Shown here: in pieces, positions 10,518-20,624 of the stretch
How positions within the stretch are numbered: the first letter of the stretch is position 1
Layout of the letters: the number at the start of each line of letters is the position of its first letter
Assembly (NCBI GenBank): GCA_963575745.1
Contig: CAUYUJ010000892.1
Span: 554,957 to 618,956 of the forward strand
Length of the DNA stretch: 64,000 nt
Direction of reading: 5' to 3'
Origin: Prorocentrum cordatum
Taxonomy: Eukaryota; Sar; Dinophyceae; Prorocentrales; Prorocentraceae
Translations under genes and position numbers: made by a program
The notes under the pieces: model-generated
Seen by the model: only the letters and a program-made list of their open reading frames with translations
Told to the model about the DNA's origin: nothing
Database searches by the model: none

Positions 10518-11140
10518 ATGCATGGAAACGTTGTCACGACGACGTTTTAGGCGACGGGCAGTTCCACGAGACACCCCGCCAAACATTCCACGAAACACGG
10601 GCGACCGTTTTCAACGTTTCCCTGAAAACATTCCACGATACACCCCGCGAAACAGTCCACGAGACACCCCACGAAACATTCCACGACGACAGGCAACCAC
10701 TCAACCAAGGCGGTGTGGTCGTGCTGGGGAGTGGTCGTGCTGGGGTGTGGTCGTGCTGGGGGGTGGTCGTGCTGGGGGGTGTTCGTGCTGGGGGAGTAGT
10801 CGTGCTGTGGTGAGGTCGTGCTGGGGTGTGGTCGTGCTGGGGCGTGGTCGTGCTGGGGCGTGGTCGTGCTGGGGTGTGGTCGTGCTGTGGTGAGGTCGTG
10901 CTGGGGTGTGGTCGTGCTGGGTGATGGTCTGGCTGGGGTGGGGTCGTGCTGGGGTGTGGTCGTGCTGGGGTTTGGTCGTGCTGGGGTTTTGTCGTGCTGG
11001 GGTGGGGTCGTGCTGGGGTGGGGTCGTGCTGGGGTGTTGTCGTGCTGGGTTGTGGTCGTGCTGGGGTGTGGTCGTGGAAACGCATATAGAACCGCATGCA
11101 TGGAAACGTTTTTTCGACACCGTATTGGGCGACGGGCACT
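10518..11140. repeat. Double minisatellite flanked by a short direct repeat
   Basis: 10560-10690 holds units around CCACGAGACACCCC / CCACGAAACATT. 10720-11080 is a G-rich array of a 16-base unit, GTCGTGCTGGGGTGTG. The pair is bracketed by near-identical segments starting AGAACCGCATGCATGGAAAC (10510 and 11090), each followed after a divergent stretch by GGGCGACGGGCA or GGCGACGGGCA. Open frames across it (TTTPQHDHTPARP repeats) are products of the array. Confidence 0.8.
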
Positions 11141-11825
11141 TGCAATGCTGAAGGTGTCGATGGCGATGTGCTGTGCCAGGGGCTGTGCTGTGCCGTGCTG
11201 TGCCGACTTGGAATTTGCCATGCTGCGCTGAACTGTGCTGTGCTCAATTGCGTTGTGGATCAACTCGCCAGTGGCCTCCGAATCCTGGGCGAACTGATTT
11301 GGATCTTAAGCCCGAGCTGTCTGAACGCATAACTCGCCCTTGAGCTGGTCGCAATCGAAACGTGCGGGGCTCTCAACCAGCTCGAGTTCAAGATCCGATT
11401 CAGTTACGAAGCGGGGCGGAGAAAGAGGGGGCGAACCCGAACCGCTACTGGATTCGTCCACCTGGAGAGGGCAAATCTACAGGCCCATACGTAGAAAAAC
11501 ACGGGTTCGTGCACCTGGCGAAGGCAAATCTCTGGGGCGCCCAGATCCCTCAAGTTCTACAAAACAAGCGATTCGCTCGAGACATCCTCGGTAACTCTGC
11601 GGAGCAAGCGTTTCGCTCGAGACATCCTCAACACACGAAAGAGTGGCCCGCACCCTGTGATTTATCGATCGGGATTTCAAAAACAAGCGTTTCGCCTGAG
11701 ACACCCTCAAATGTTAATCCGCCGACCTCGATATTTATCAGGGATAGAATCCGCTGGCCCACCTCAGTTGAGGCACCGGGGATACGTTTATTACCTACTA
11801 AAAGAGAACCCTGGACCGGCGCCCT
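11141..11825. other. Non-coding, with a 28-base motif three times
   Basis: No gene is visible. A motif around AACAAGCGTTTCGCTCGAGA with CATCCTCA following recurs near 11567, 11605 and 11683. Confidence 0.5.
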
Positions 11826-11908
11826 TTGCGGAAAAAAGCCAAGATCTACTCCGTGGGGGGAGGGGAGGGGGGGTGCGAGGGCCCGCGCCGATCGGCAAAA
11901 CAATGCAT
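11826..11908 (+). repeat. Dispersed repeat R, partial copy, left flank of the DIRS element
   Basis: Matches the right part of repeat R at 20745-20815 (AGCCAAGATCTACTCC, then GGGCCCGCGCCGATCGGC, then AAAACAATG). It ends exactly where arm Y2 of the DIRS element begins. Confidence 0.7.
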
Positions 11909-12057
11909 CACAAAAGACGCTACCCTGGAAAACCCGAGGGTTGGGGGAGAGCGCGGGGAGCGCTGCGCGTTGGGTAGGCACGCGCCCGCGGGGGGGGGCG
12001 AGCGGCGCACTCGTCGCTCGCCGCTCCCCGCGGGAGCGCGCGGGTGCAGCGACACCC
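11909..12057 (-). repeat. DIRS arm Y2 (outer)
   Basis: 149 bases, starting CACAAAAGACGCTACC on the plus strand, identical by eye to Y1 at 12436-12584. Confidence 0.9.
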
Positions 12058-12096
12058 CGCGCCCCACCCCAACCAAAGGAGCGGCGAAGGGTGAGG

Positions 12097-12435
12097 GGAA
12101 ACAAAAGCCGCCACGGCGGCCCGCGACGCGCGCACCGAGGGCGCCAGCCTCGCGTTCGGCCGACAAGCGCCCTCGGGGCAGCGCGCGCGACGCGGGGGTA
12201 TATTTACCCTCCCCCCACCGCAGGGAGACGTGGACAAAGAACACGAACAAGACGAGGAACACGAAGTCCATGAAGACCTGAGGCGAGCCACCCCAAACGC
12301 ACCCCCCAACCGACCCAACCCGCCCCACCACAGGCACCGCGGCGAACCGCGGCGCCAGCGGCGGGGCGGCAGGGGTAGAAGGTTCCCAGGTCCGCGTTTT
12401 TGTGACAACGAACAAAACTGCGTTGTGTTCTCGCC
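12097..12435 (-). repeat. DIRS arm X2 (inner)
   Basis: 339 bases, identical by eye to X1 at 18911-19249; its right edge directly joins Y1. Confidence 0.9.
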
Positions 12436-12584
12436 CACAAAAGACGCTACCCTGGAAAACCCGAGGGTTGGGGGAGAGCGCGGGGAGCGCTGCGCGTTGG
12501 GTAGGCACGCGCCCGCGGGGGGGGGCGAGCGGCGCACTCGTCGCTCGCCGCTCCCCGCGGGAGCGCGCGGGTGCAGCGACACCC
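12436..12584 (-). repeat. DIRS arm Y1 (inner)
   Basis: 149 bases. It lies 78 bases downstream of the recombinase stop codon. Confidence 0.9.
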
Positions 12585-12662
12585 AAGGCCCTTGCTGCAC
12601 CTGCGCGCGAGGAAAACCCAACGCTGTTCTCGCCGAAGGTGTTCTATAGGCTCACAGCCACC

Positions 12663-14093
12663 TCAGTCCTTGTCTTCGTCGCTGGACGAAGCGCCGCCGT
12701 GCGCTTCCCTGACGGCGCTGTCCTCAAGCGCATCCCTGTCTAAATATGACAGGAAGGCGGCGGACCGCCAATCTCCGGCGCGAAGGATGTCGGCCAGCCG
12801 CGAGCCACGCACCGCCATGTCTTGGGCGTGGCCCCGACGAAAATCGCGGGTGCGATAGGCATCGTGCCGCGGCACCCCGAGCTCTTGCAGGGCCGCTCTC
12901 AACGCCGATAGGACAGCGTCCGGGCGGAAACCCGCAAAAGGCTGCTGGGCCGCGCTGTCGGCGCAGAATTTCCCCAGCGCGTGCACGGGGCACGTTGATG
13001 GACAGCGCGCGCACCAGCACGTGCGCGTCATCGTGAGCGGCGTGGCGCGATTCTTGCGCCAAAGCAACGTCAGCGAGATCGAGCCGTCATGCAGGCGTAG
13101 GCAGCTCTTCGGCTCGACCGCCCGCGGCGGATCGCCGTCCCGAGCGACGTGCATCGGCAGTGCTTCCGACGGCAATCGCAACAGGAATATGTACGCCGTC
13201 AAGAAAAGCATCTGCAGCTCGCGCCCCGATTGGTGGCGTTCGAGATGCTTCAGTAATCTGGTGAGGAGCGCCTCCCGAATAAACATCTTGGGCCTGGCCT
13301 GCCAAGTGTTTCGCGCTTGCACCGCGCGAGCCGCGCGCTCGACTGCCGGGTCGCTCAGCGCGTCCAGCGGGACGCGCAACAGGATGCAGACTAATCTGAC
13401 GTGCGAAATATAGTTGTCGAATGTTCCTTTACAACGGAAGCATGTGCTCCACAATGCAAGGCCCTCGGGCGACGGCGGAATCACTTCCCCCGCGTCGCAG
13501 CCGAGCACGGTCATGGCGAAAGTCGCCCAGCAGCGGAAGGCGCTGACTACGCTGGGCCACGTTTTCGGGCAGCTGCCCAGAATCGCGGCGACCCGAGCCG
13601 AATTCGACCATTCGCTGAAGCTTCGCTGGGCGAGGCCCTGCCGCAGGGCCTCGACTTCACGGCGGGGGCCCGCGCGCGGCTCGATGGTGCACTGGCGCGC
13701 TATGCTGACGGCCAGCTCAAGGTCCCGCACAGCACCGCAAGCCGCCGAAAGCTCATCGCACTTGGCAGCTCGCCGCCTGGCAGGGCGACTGCGGCTGCGG
13801 CACTCGCGCTGATGCACGTCGGGTGCAGGCGGAGGTTCGTCCTTTGCGCCGCGCACGACGGCAGATGGCTTCTTCGCTTCGTTAATTAACTCTGACAGCG
13901 CTACGCGCAGGGCGTCAGGGCTGACGCCTCGTTCCCCTTCTGCGGCAGACACCGGTTCGAACCAATCGACGCGCGCTAGCTGCAGATCTCTGAGATGCGT
14001 TATGTCCTGGCGCCGCAGCAACTCGATCAACGCAAAGGTAACCATGGGTGAAAGCTCTGGCAGGACGCCGCGGACCTCATGAAACAACGTCAT
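12663..14093 (-). CDS. DIRS tyrosine recombinase
   Basis: A 476-codon intact frame with a tyrosine recombinase C-terminal domain. The expected order is present: a first Arg in LLRLPSEAL (R306), the box around 416-422 (RDFRRGH), Trp 442 in the H/W position, and Tyr 450 in AAFLSYLD as the nucleophile. In the HxxR box the first residue is Arg (R416, codon CGC at 12848-12846) instead of His, while R419 is kept; this would be expected to weaken catalysis. The N-terminal half is Arg-rich and resembles the core-binding domain of the family. The ATG overlaps the stop of the upstream RT-RNase H frame by ATGA (14093-14090), suggesting coupled translation. The enzyme would integrate a circular DNA intermediate. 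Confidence 0.85.
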   Translation of the reverse strand: MTLFHEVRGVLPELSPMVTFALIELLRRQDITHLRDLQLARVDWFEPVSAAEGERGVSPDALRVALSELINEAKKPSAVVRGAKDEPPPAPDVHQRECRSRSRPARRRAAKCDELSAACGAVRDLELAVSIARQCTIEPRAGPRREVEALRQGLAQRSFSEWSNSARVAAILGSCPKTWPSVVSAFRCWATFAMTVLGCDAGEVIPPSPEGLALWSTCFRCKGTFDNYISHVRLVCILLRVPLDALSDPAVERAARAVQARNTWQARPKMFIREALLTRLLKHLERHQSGRELQMLFLTAYIFLLRLPSEALPMHVARDGDPPRAVEPKSCLRLHDGSISLTLLWRKNRATPLTMTRTCWCARCPSTCPVHALGKFCADSAAQQPFAGFRPDAVLSALRAALQELGVPRHDAYRTRDFRRGHAQDMAVRGSRLADILRAGDWRSAAFLSYLDRDALEDSAVREAHGGASSSDEDKD

Positions 14094-15500
14094 GGCTTAT
14101 CGCTCGACTGAGCGCCCGTCGCTGGCTGCGCTGGGACCGCGCGCTGACGCATAGGACAACCGACCAGGGCCCATCGATGGGGCCGGTTAACGACGCAGCT
14201 TCCACTGTCGGCTTTTGGCATCAACTCGCGCGGGCCGCCCTCGCAAGGCACGCGCGAGGCATGGCTCGCAACGGGCTCGACGCGGGACAGCGGCTCACTC
14301 GCCTTCGTTGCTTCGTGCCGCCTTCGATGCGCAACGGCGCTCGCGGGGCGCGACGACGCGCGACGGCGCGCTCCCGCCGGCAGAGCGCGGGCCAGAAACG
14401 TCTCCGGTGCGAAGAACTCAGCCGCGCGTAAGCGCGGCGTCACGAAGTTCGCCCCAAGAACACGTAGCAACTCGTACTCCTCCCGCGACGGAAGGTCGGC
14501 GATGTTCTCTGCTGATGGGACCCGCGCAAACCACGGCGAACACCGGGTGCGTGCGATGAGGAACCACATGGCGTGAATGATGCGGGAGTGGTCCCAAGCG
14601 GAAGCGCGACCGCTCCGCACTGCCCCTTCTGCGCCCACATTGTCGGACCAAATCACCACTCGGCGGTCCGCCAGCAGTTCACTAAAGGTAGCTAATCCCA
14701 GCGCTATAGCGAGCAGTTCTAACGCCATAATCTGAGAGTCCCGGCGCGGCGCCAAGTCCTCCAGCAGCTCCTGGTCTGGAGGGGCGTCGGACCAGAAGGC
14801 GCGACCATCGACGAACAGCACGGCGGCGAGCCGTGGATCGGACCCGCCCCTTGCGTCAGCGAACAAGTGCACTTCTTGCCGTTCCAGCTGCGCCCACGGC
14901 TTGGACTGATGGATGCCGAGGGCCAGCACCTCCGCCCACCATGACAGCGCCAAGTTGAGCGGGGCGCGAACGACACCCCGTCGCGCATTCTGCTGCGCGA
15001 ACAGGGGCTGCAACATCGCACGCCCTAGCCGCTCGAAGCAATGTTGACCTGCCCAGCTGAGAGCGCCGGCCAGCTTGCTGGCTTGGCCGGCACATAGTGT
15101 CCCGCAGTCGAGCGCTTGCTTGATCAAGAAAAGCCACTTGCGCACCTTCTTGGGCGCGGGAAACAAGTTGATCCCGCTGAGAGAAAAGGACACATGCAGG
15201 CCCAAAATCTCCAGCTCGTCGCCACATTCCAGCTTCTTATCGGAAACCGCTCCTGGACCTAGGAGCAGGCGCACTAGTCTGGCCAGCGATGCCATGGTAT
15301 GCTCTTTAGTTGCGGGTGCGCACGGCCCAAAGAAATCGTCCACGTATCGGAGGGTGGGAATCTTTAAGAGCTTGCGGGCGAGGTGCGCCAAGGCAGCTCC
15401 GACTCGGTCCCACCCAAAGACGGCAGCCAGGGCGCCGAACATCAACGCCAGGTGACCAGTGACCCAAATGTCTCCGTCGTGCAAATACGTGCTGTAAGCT
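14090..15500 (-). CDS. DIRS reverse transcriptase (C-terminal part) and RNase H
   Basis: The frame picks up inside the RT palm (DGDIWVTGHLALMFGALAAV) and contains the catalytic YVDD box in PTLRYVDDFFGP. It then has the thumb, and an RNase H-like domain with the acidic residues in HLFADARGG, MALELLAIAL, VVIWSDNVGAEGAV and the NIADLPSRE end motif. A Ser/Arg-rich tail reaches the TGA at 14092-14090. YVDD and this RNase H are typical of DIRS-order elements. The RT fingers and motif A are encoded by the preceding frame, so a frameshift lies between about 15500 and 15600. Confidence 0.85.
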
Positions 15501-15559
15501 GCCCACCTGTGGCAAGGCCGACATCGACACCGCAAACGCCGGGTTCCTCTGGAACCCCG

Positions 15560-16703
15560 ACACGAGCCCCCAGGTCGATGCTTTTAACGGGGGGGGGCAC
15601 CCGGAAATCCCGAGCCTGTGTTCAGGAGCGATAGGCACACGCCGGTAAGCGGAGTCGATGTCAGCCTTAAACAGTGCCGGTGCGTGCCCGCGCAGACCGT
15701 GATAGCAGCGCAGGGCGTCCACCAAAACGTCAGCCCCGTCCAGCAACAACCTCTCGGCGGGCTGGCACGCCGAGTTGATGCCCCCTCTCGATTCATCGTC
15801 TACTACGCGAACCTTGGGCGCGCCATCCGGCTTGACGCCCTGCACAATGGAGAAACGCGGGGACAGACGCACCCTGCCCAAGTCCGCCTTGGCCAGCACA
15901 ACCGGAGCGGTCATCCGCGACAGAGACGCATCGGCGAGCGCGCCCTCGTGGATCGCAGACGAGTTCACGTCCTCTCGCAAGGAAGACAAAATGGCTCTAT
16001 TGTGCACGGGGGAGGAGGTCCGCAACTCCTCGGACGACGTGGGCTCCGGGAATTTCTTTGCGGGCCCTCTGCCCGCATGGGGCAGCTTTCCGAGCAAAGG
16101 CGCGCCGTAGCGGAACAGATCAGCCGCGGCCGTGTCATCGTAGCTCGTCATGTCGAGCAGAGCAGCTAAAAGCGGCCCATTCACGTCGGCGGACACGGCG
16201 CGCGTCGCGTCGTCAGCGCCGGCGAACCATTGCTCGACGGCCCCGTCACGTCGTAACGCTTGTCCCCACGCTTCCAGGCGTGATAGCATATTGTCGCGCA
16301 GACGCATAACCTCTACGCTGTCTCTGGACGCTTCCCACTCTATGGCGCAGCGAACGTCTTCCTCAATCCCGCGCGATGGCGCGATGTGAAATCCGTCCTT
16401 CATTGCACAGTTGATAAATTCTATCTTCTGCACGTCGCCAGCGTCAAGCTCTCCTACAACGCGACAGATTTTTAACGCGCGCGCGCGGGAGCAAAGACGG
16501 ATACGCGATGGGGCCTTTCGACAAATGGGCTTGCACCCCGCCCACCGCGGGAGCGCCCGCGCCGGCAACTTCTTCCAGTGAAACAACCGGTGTAGGCTGC
16601 GCCCCGCGCGTCCACACCGAATTGGTAGCCTGCGCAAGCGCGACGCCACCGCGCGCGACATACATGTAGGTGCGCCGCGCTTCCAGCCTCCTGTCCGCGG
16701 CAC
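15560..16703 (-). CDS. DIRS pol, N-terminal part of RT (frameshifted)
   Basis: This frame carries the N-terminal linker and RT fingers. Readable pieces are GELDAGDVQKIEFINCAMKD, PVVLAKADLGRVRLSPRFSI, KVRVVDDESRGGIN, and motif A as ALFKADIDSAYRRVPIAPEH, with the catalytic Asp in FKADIDSAYR. After EHRLGI the sequence no longer matches an RT, while good RT sequence restarts in another frame at about 15500. The first 60 codons are Arg-rich and may not be translated; the true start is uncertain. Confidence 0.75.
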
Positions 16704-16809
16704 GCTTCACATGTCACCGCTGGACTCTCAGCTGCGCCTGCGCGCCGTCCGGCTACCGCCGTCGCGCGCGCGCGCACCGACCCGCGCCTGCGCGGCGCAG
16801 GAACGTTGA

Positions 16810-18040
16810 TCAGCGCTCGTGATGCCTGGCTCTCTTGGCCCGCGGCTCCCCGTACTCGCCGCGGTCGTTCGGCGCCGCCGGGGGCGCAGGCGGGAACTTG
16901 CCCTTGCCGCCGCCCTTGGCGCCCTTGCCGCCGCCCTTGCCGGGTTTTCCGCCGCCCTTGGCACCCTTGCCCCCGCGGGGGGCTGAGCGCTCCTGACTTT
17001 CGCGATCGTACGCGGCCTCTGCCTCGCCCAAGAGAGTCACATCGATCGTTGCCACGACAGTTTCGATGTCGAGGGAATCATCACCGGCGCGAGACCTCTC
17101 TGCCCAAGTGCGCCGGCAAATCTCATCGTATACGAGCCCCAGCGCGCCACTCCGATTAGCATTAGGCGCCTGCGCGGCCACCTGCCGCGCCGCGCGCGCA
17201 TCGCACTCGCGCCGCTGGATCCGCAGAGCAACGGCGATAGGCGGGCCTTCATGACGTTCTGGCGGTGGCGAATCGTCGCAGCCAGCGTCATCTGCTCCGT
17301 GCAGACGCAAGCGATGGCGTACCTACGCGCTCGGACGACGCCGTTGCTCTTGGGTGCGCGCCCCGCGCGCAGACGCGTGCACCTGTCGAAGGCGGCATGC
17401 CATTGCGTGAAAGTGAGCGACTTCGCTTTGACTGGGTTCGCTACGCCGAGCGCGCGCGAAAGGTCGCGAAGATCCCGAGACATGGGCGGGCCCTCATCAG
17501 CCTCCTCTTTCGCGCTCTTCGATTCTGCCCAGGACGGCAAGAACTTCTTCAGGTCAGCGAACACAAATGGCCGCTTGATGCCGCGACGCTGCAGCCGCCT
17601 CACGTCCGTCTCGAGGGCGTCGACCGCCGCGGACCGCGGCCAAAACGCCTGGCCCACATCCTTCAGAGCGCCTCCTTGCAACTTCGCCTGAATGTCCACG
17701 TGGCACATCGGCTCAGGTGCTGACCCGCTCCCGGCCGCGCTGCCTGCGCTGGCCGGATCAGCCGCGCGCTGTTCCTCCGCTGTCAGAGACTTCGCGGCAG
17801 CCATCACTCTGGCTAAGAAGGAGCGCTTACCCGCGGACGGGTTGCCCTGCAGTGCGCCGGGATCTGCAAACGCAAGATCACGCACTGACTCCAACTCATT
17901 GTCCTGCGCGCGAGGCACTGGCGCGTCGTGGCGGCATTCGCAGCCGCTCGCGGCGCCTGGCATAGGGCTGCGCACTGCCGAAGCCACTCGGCGCCGCGGC
18001 TTGTATCATCATGGGCCGCAAGAAAATCAGCCAGGCTCAT
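16810..18040 (-). CDS. DIRS gag-like ORF (two frameshifts)
   Basis: The likely start is ATG at 18040, giving MSLADFLAAHDDTSRG. The good frame then moves to RAQDNELESVRDLAFADPGA (shift near 17930) and runs through SFLARVMAAAKSLTAEEQ, IKRPFVFADLKKFLPSWAES, and SKSLTFTQWHAAFDRC-type sequence. A second shift near 17240 leads to IAVALRIQRRECDARAARQV and a Gly/Lys-rich tail (GGKGAKGGGKPGKGGGKG) ending at 16810. A basic Gly/Lys tail in place of CCHC knuckles suggests nucleic-acid binding. Its place upstream of pol fits gag; no family match is claimed. Confidence 0.65.
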
Positions 18041-18215
18041 GGAAAGCGTGGGCGTTGCAGCGCACATCGCTGGTGCGGCCGCGGCGCGCCCAACGGCGTA
18101 TGCGGCTCGCGTCTTCTGCCTGCGCGCACTGCTGGCTCCGTCGCGTAACAACGATCATTGCGCGCGTCTCCTGACGAATGTCAACATGCTGGGCGGCGGA
18201 AACCGGTCGCATTGA

Positions 18216-18910
18216 CGCGGTAATATTGGCGTGGTCGCACTGACACGGTCGCGCTGACACGGTCGCAATGACGCATTCGCTTTTACACATTCGCATTGAT
18301 ACGGTCGCGGCGAGACGGACGCGTTGACATGGTCGCAACGGCACGGTCCCCTTGACACGCCCCACAAGACACGGACGCAGTGACGCGGAGAAATTGGCAC
18401 GGTCGCAACGACACGGCGTAATTGACGCGTTGCGTTGACGCAATCGAAAAGACGCGGTCGCATTGACACGGCCTTACAGACGCTGTCGCATTGACGCGAT
18501 CTTACTGGCGCGGTCGCGTCGACACGGCCCAGGCACGGTCGCATTGACACGGCCGCATCGACACGGTCACATTGACGCGGTCATACTGGCACGGTCGCAT
18601 TGACACGGCCATAGCACGGTCGCATTGACACGGCTTTATCGACACGGTCGCACTGACACGGTCGTATTGGCACGGTCGCATTGACACGGCCCAGGCACGG
18701 TCACATTGACACGGCCTTATTGACCCGGTCTCACTGACACGGTCGTATTGGCACGGTCGCATTGACACGGCCAAAGCACGGTCGCGTTGACACGGCTTTA
18801 TCGACACGGTCGCACTGACACGGTCGTATTGGCACGGTCGCATTGACACGGCCCAGGCACGGTCGCATTGACACGGCCTCATTGACACGGTCATACTGAC
18901 ACGGTCATAC
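18216..18910. repeat. 14-base minisatellite in the DIRS leader
   Basis: Dozens of copies of a 14-base unit of the type CACGGTCGCATTGA, with an 11-base variant (CACGGCCCAGG) inserted periodically to form a higher-order repeat of roughly 90-100 bases. It fills the space between gag and arm X1 and stops exactly at the X1 edge. Confidence 0.85.
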
Positions 18911-19249
18911 GGAAACAAAAGCCGCCACGGCGGCCCGCGACGCGCGCACCGAGGGCGCCAGCCTCGCGTTCGGCCGACAAGCGCCCTCGGGGCAGCGCGC
19001 GCGACGCGGGGGTATATTTACCCTCCCCCCACCGCAGGGAGACGTGGACAAAGAACACGAACAAGACGAGGAACACGAAGTCCATGAAGACCTGAGGCGA
19101 GCCACCCCAAACGCACCCCCCAACCGACCCAACCCGCCCCACCACAGGCACCGCGGCGAACCGCGGCGCCAGCGGCGGGGCGGCAGGGGTAGAAGGTTCC
19201 CAGGTCCGCGTTTTTGTGACAACGAACAAAACTGCGTTGTGTTCTCGCC
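18911..19249 (-). repeat. DIRS arm X1 (outer, 5')
   Basis: 339 bases, identical by eye to X2. The outer flank at 19250 reads AACAAAAACGATCACC. Confidence 0.9.
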
Positions 19250-19350
19250 AACAAAAACGATCACCTGAACCCCAAAATTGTCCTTCGGGTTTCGGGCCAT
19301 AGCTCGGGCCCCTGGCGGCCGTGCGGGCAGCTCCCGTTGCATACCCCGTA

Positions 19351-19510
19351 GAAGTTGGTCGGGTCTGTTCCCCGACATGGGGCATTTGGACAACAAATTT
19401 CAAATAGTCAGAAAATGCAACGACAAAGCTCAAAAATTGTGAAAAACTTCCCCATACTATTTCTTCATGCTTTTTGAACATTCCTCCTGTAGAGGGACAG
19501 GCCCGACTTA
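19351..19510. mobile_element. Family B inverted-repeat element, copy B1
   Basis: Left end GGTCGGGTCTGTTCCCCGAC; A-rich interior; right end TTCCTCCTGTAGAGGGACAG followed by GCCCGACTTAA. The ends are inverted repeats. Confidence 0.75.
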
Positions 19511-19703
19511 ACCCTGGAAAAACGCCCCCGACGAGGCGCGGCAGCTGGAAGGCATCCCAAGGCCGTGGGAAGCCGCCGAGCACATCGACAGCCAGGCCAC
19601 CCAACTCCGCGCAGCGGGCCCCGCGATGCGCGAGGGGCCGAGGCATCCCCCACCCTGGGCCCATCCCCCCCCTAACGCTGCTAGCAGGGGAAGAAACAAC
19701 TAC

Positions 19704-19867
19704 ATAAACATACACTTTTGGCGCTCCGCGCGGATTTCTTGGATCTGTGCTGGACCCCCCTCCCTGGCGCGCGGAGCGCGGCAGGGGCGGCGCCGGAGGC
19801 GCCGCCAGGGGAGGCCCAGCGCGGATCCAAGGAATCCGCGCCGAGCGCCAAAAGTTTATGTTTATGG
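19704..19867. mobile_element. Family A foldback element, copy A1
   Basis: Two arms, ACTTTTGGCGCTCCGCGCGG-ATTTCTTGGATC and its reverse complement, make a nearly continuous hairpin of about 160 bases with a GC-rich loop around GGCGCCGGAGGCGCC. Confidence 0.8.
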
Positions 19868-20110
19868 CGTCTTTTCTTCTTCGAGCCAGGTGGCCCACAT
19901 GTGAGCCCTGCCCCAGACCCCCCACGATTTCTGAGGGGTGGGGGGCGTGGGGGGGGGTTCACACGTGGCCACCGAGCTGCCCTTGACGAGAGCCTCCCGC
20001 GCAGCGGTCCCGCGCGCGGCACCTCCGCGTGCAACGCTGGGGCGCGGAGACCCCAGACGGCCCGCCCGCGAAGCTTTCCAGGCCTCCGAGGGGCAATCTT
20101 CTACCTTTCA

Positions 20111-20258
20111 ATCGGGCGTGTCCCCCTGCAGTGAGCGAAAACTTAGAAGTGCCGAAAACATAGTCCGAAAATGTTCAAACAATTGTCAAAAAAAACGTCC
20201 CCAGGCTATTTTCAGTATTTTTGAATACTCCTCCTGTAGAGGGAGAAGGCCCGGCTTG
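20111..20258. mobile_element. Family B element, copy B2
   Basis: Left end TCGGGCGTGTCCCCCTGCAG; right end TTGAATACTCCTCCTGTAGA then GGGAGAAGGCCCGGCTT. Confidence 0.7.
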
Positions 20259-20339
20259 ATCCTACCTCCCCTCGAAGAAGAAGCAGCGGCACGAGCTGAT
20301 GGGCAAATTCACAACCACAACTACCATATGTTGGACGGA

Positions 20340-20420
20340 AGAGAAGGGAGGATGAGGAGGCCCTCCTCCTCCTCCTCCTCCTCCTCCCCCTCCTCCTCCT
20401 CCTCCTCCTCCTGCTGCTTG
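20340..20420. repeat. CTC microsatellite
   Basis: Run of CTC units on the plus strand; a second one lies at 20553-20605. Confidence 0.7.
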
Positions 20421-20624
20421 CTCCTCCTCTTTTTGCGGTGGCCAGACCTTATAAGTGAACATGTGGCGTTCTTGCGACTCTGGAGAAACGACTCGACGCA
20501 AAAAGGCCTTGGAGGGCACCGCGGAAAATGACCTGAGGAAAGGATAGGAAAAGGCCCTCCTCCTCCTCCTCATCCTCCTTCTCCTGCTCTTCCTCCCTCT
20601 CCTTCTTATGGCGAGAGTTTCGGT

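Larger units (their letters stand above)
11909..19249 (-). mobile_element. DIRS-like tyrosine-recombinase retrotransposon with split direct repeats
   Basis: Reading on the minus strand the order is arm X1 (19249-18911), a 14-base minisatellite, gag, RT with RNase H, tyrosine recombinase, arm Y1 (12584-12436), arm X2 (12435-12097), 39 bases, and arm Y2 (12057-11909). X1 and X2 are each 339 bases, Y1 and Y2 each 149 bases, and by eye each pair is identical. X2 and Y1 abut with no base between. This is the A1-ORFs-B1-A2-B2 arrangement known from PAT and Ngaro-type elements of the DIRS order. No target duplication is seen, as expected for recombinase-mediated insertion. The ORFs carry several frameshifts. 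Confidence 0.9.

Noticed and set aside
10534-11263. 240-residue TTTPQHDHTPARP repeat proteins
   Set aside because: The 16-base unit makes all frames cycle through the same peptides; no start context or unique flanks.
11628-12621. Open frames of 150-250 codons across the DIRS arms
   Set aside because: They follow from very high GC in the arms and repeat identically in X1; no link to an RT domain.
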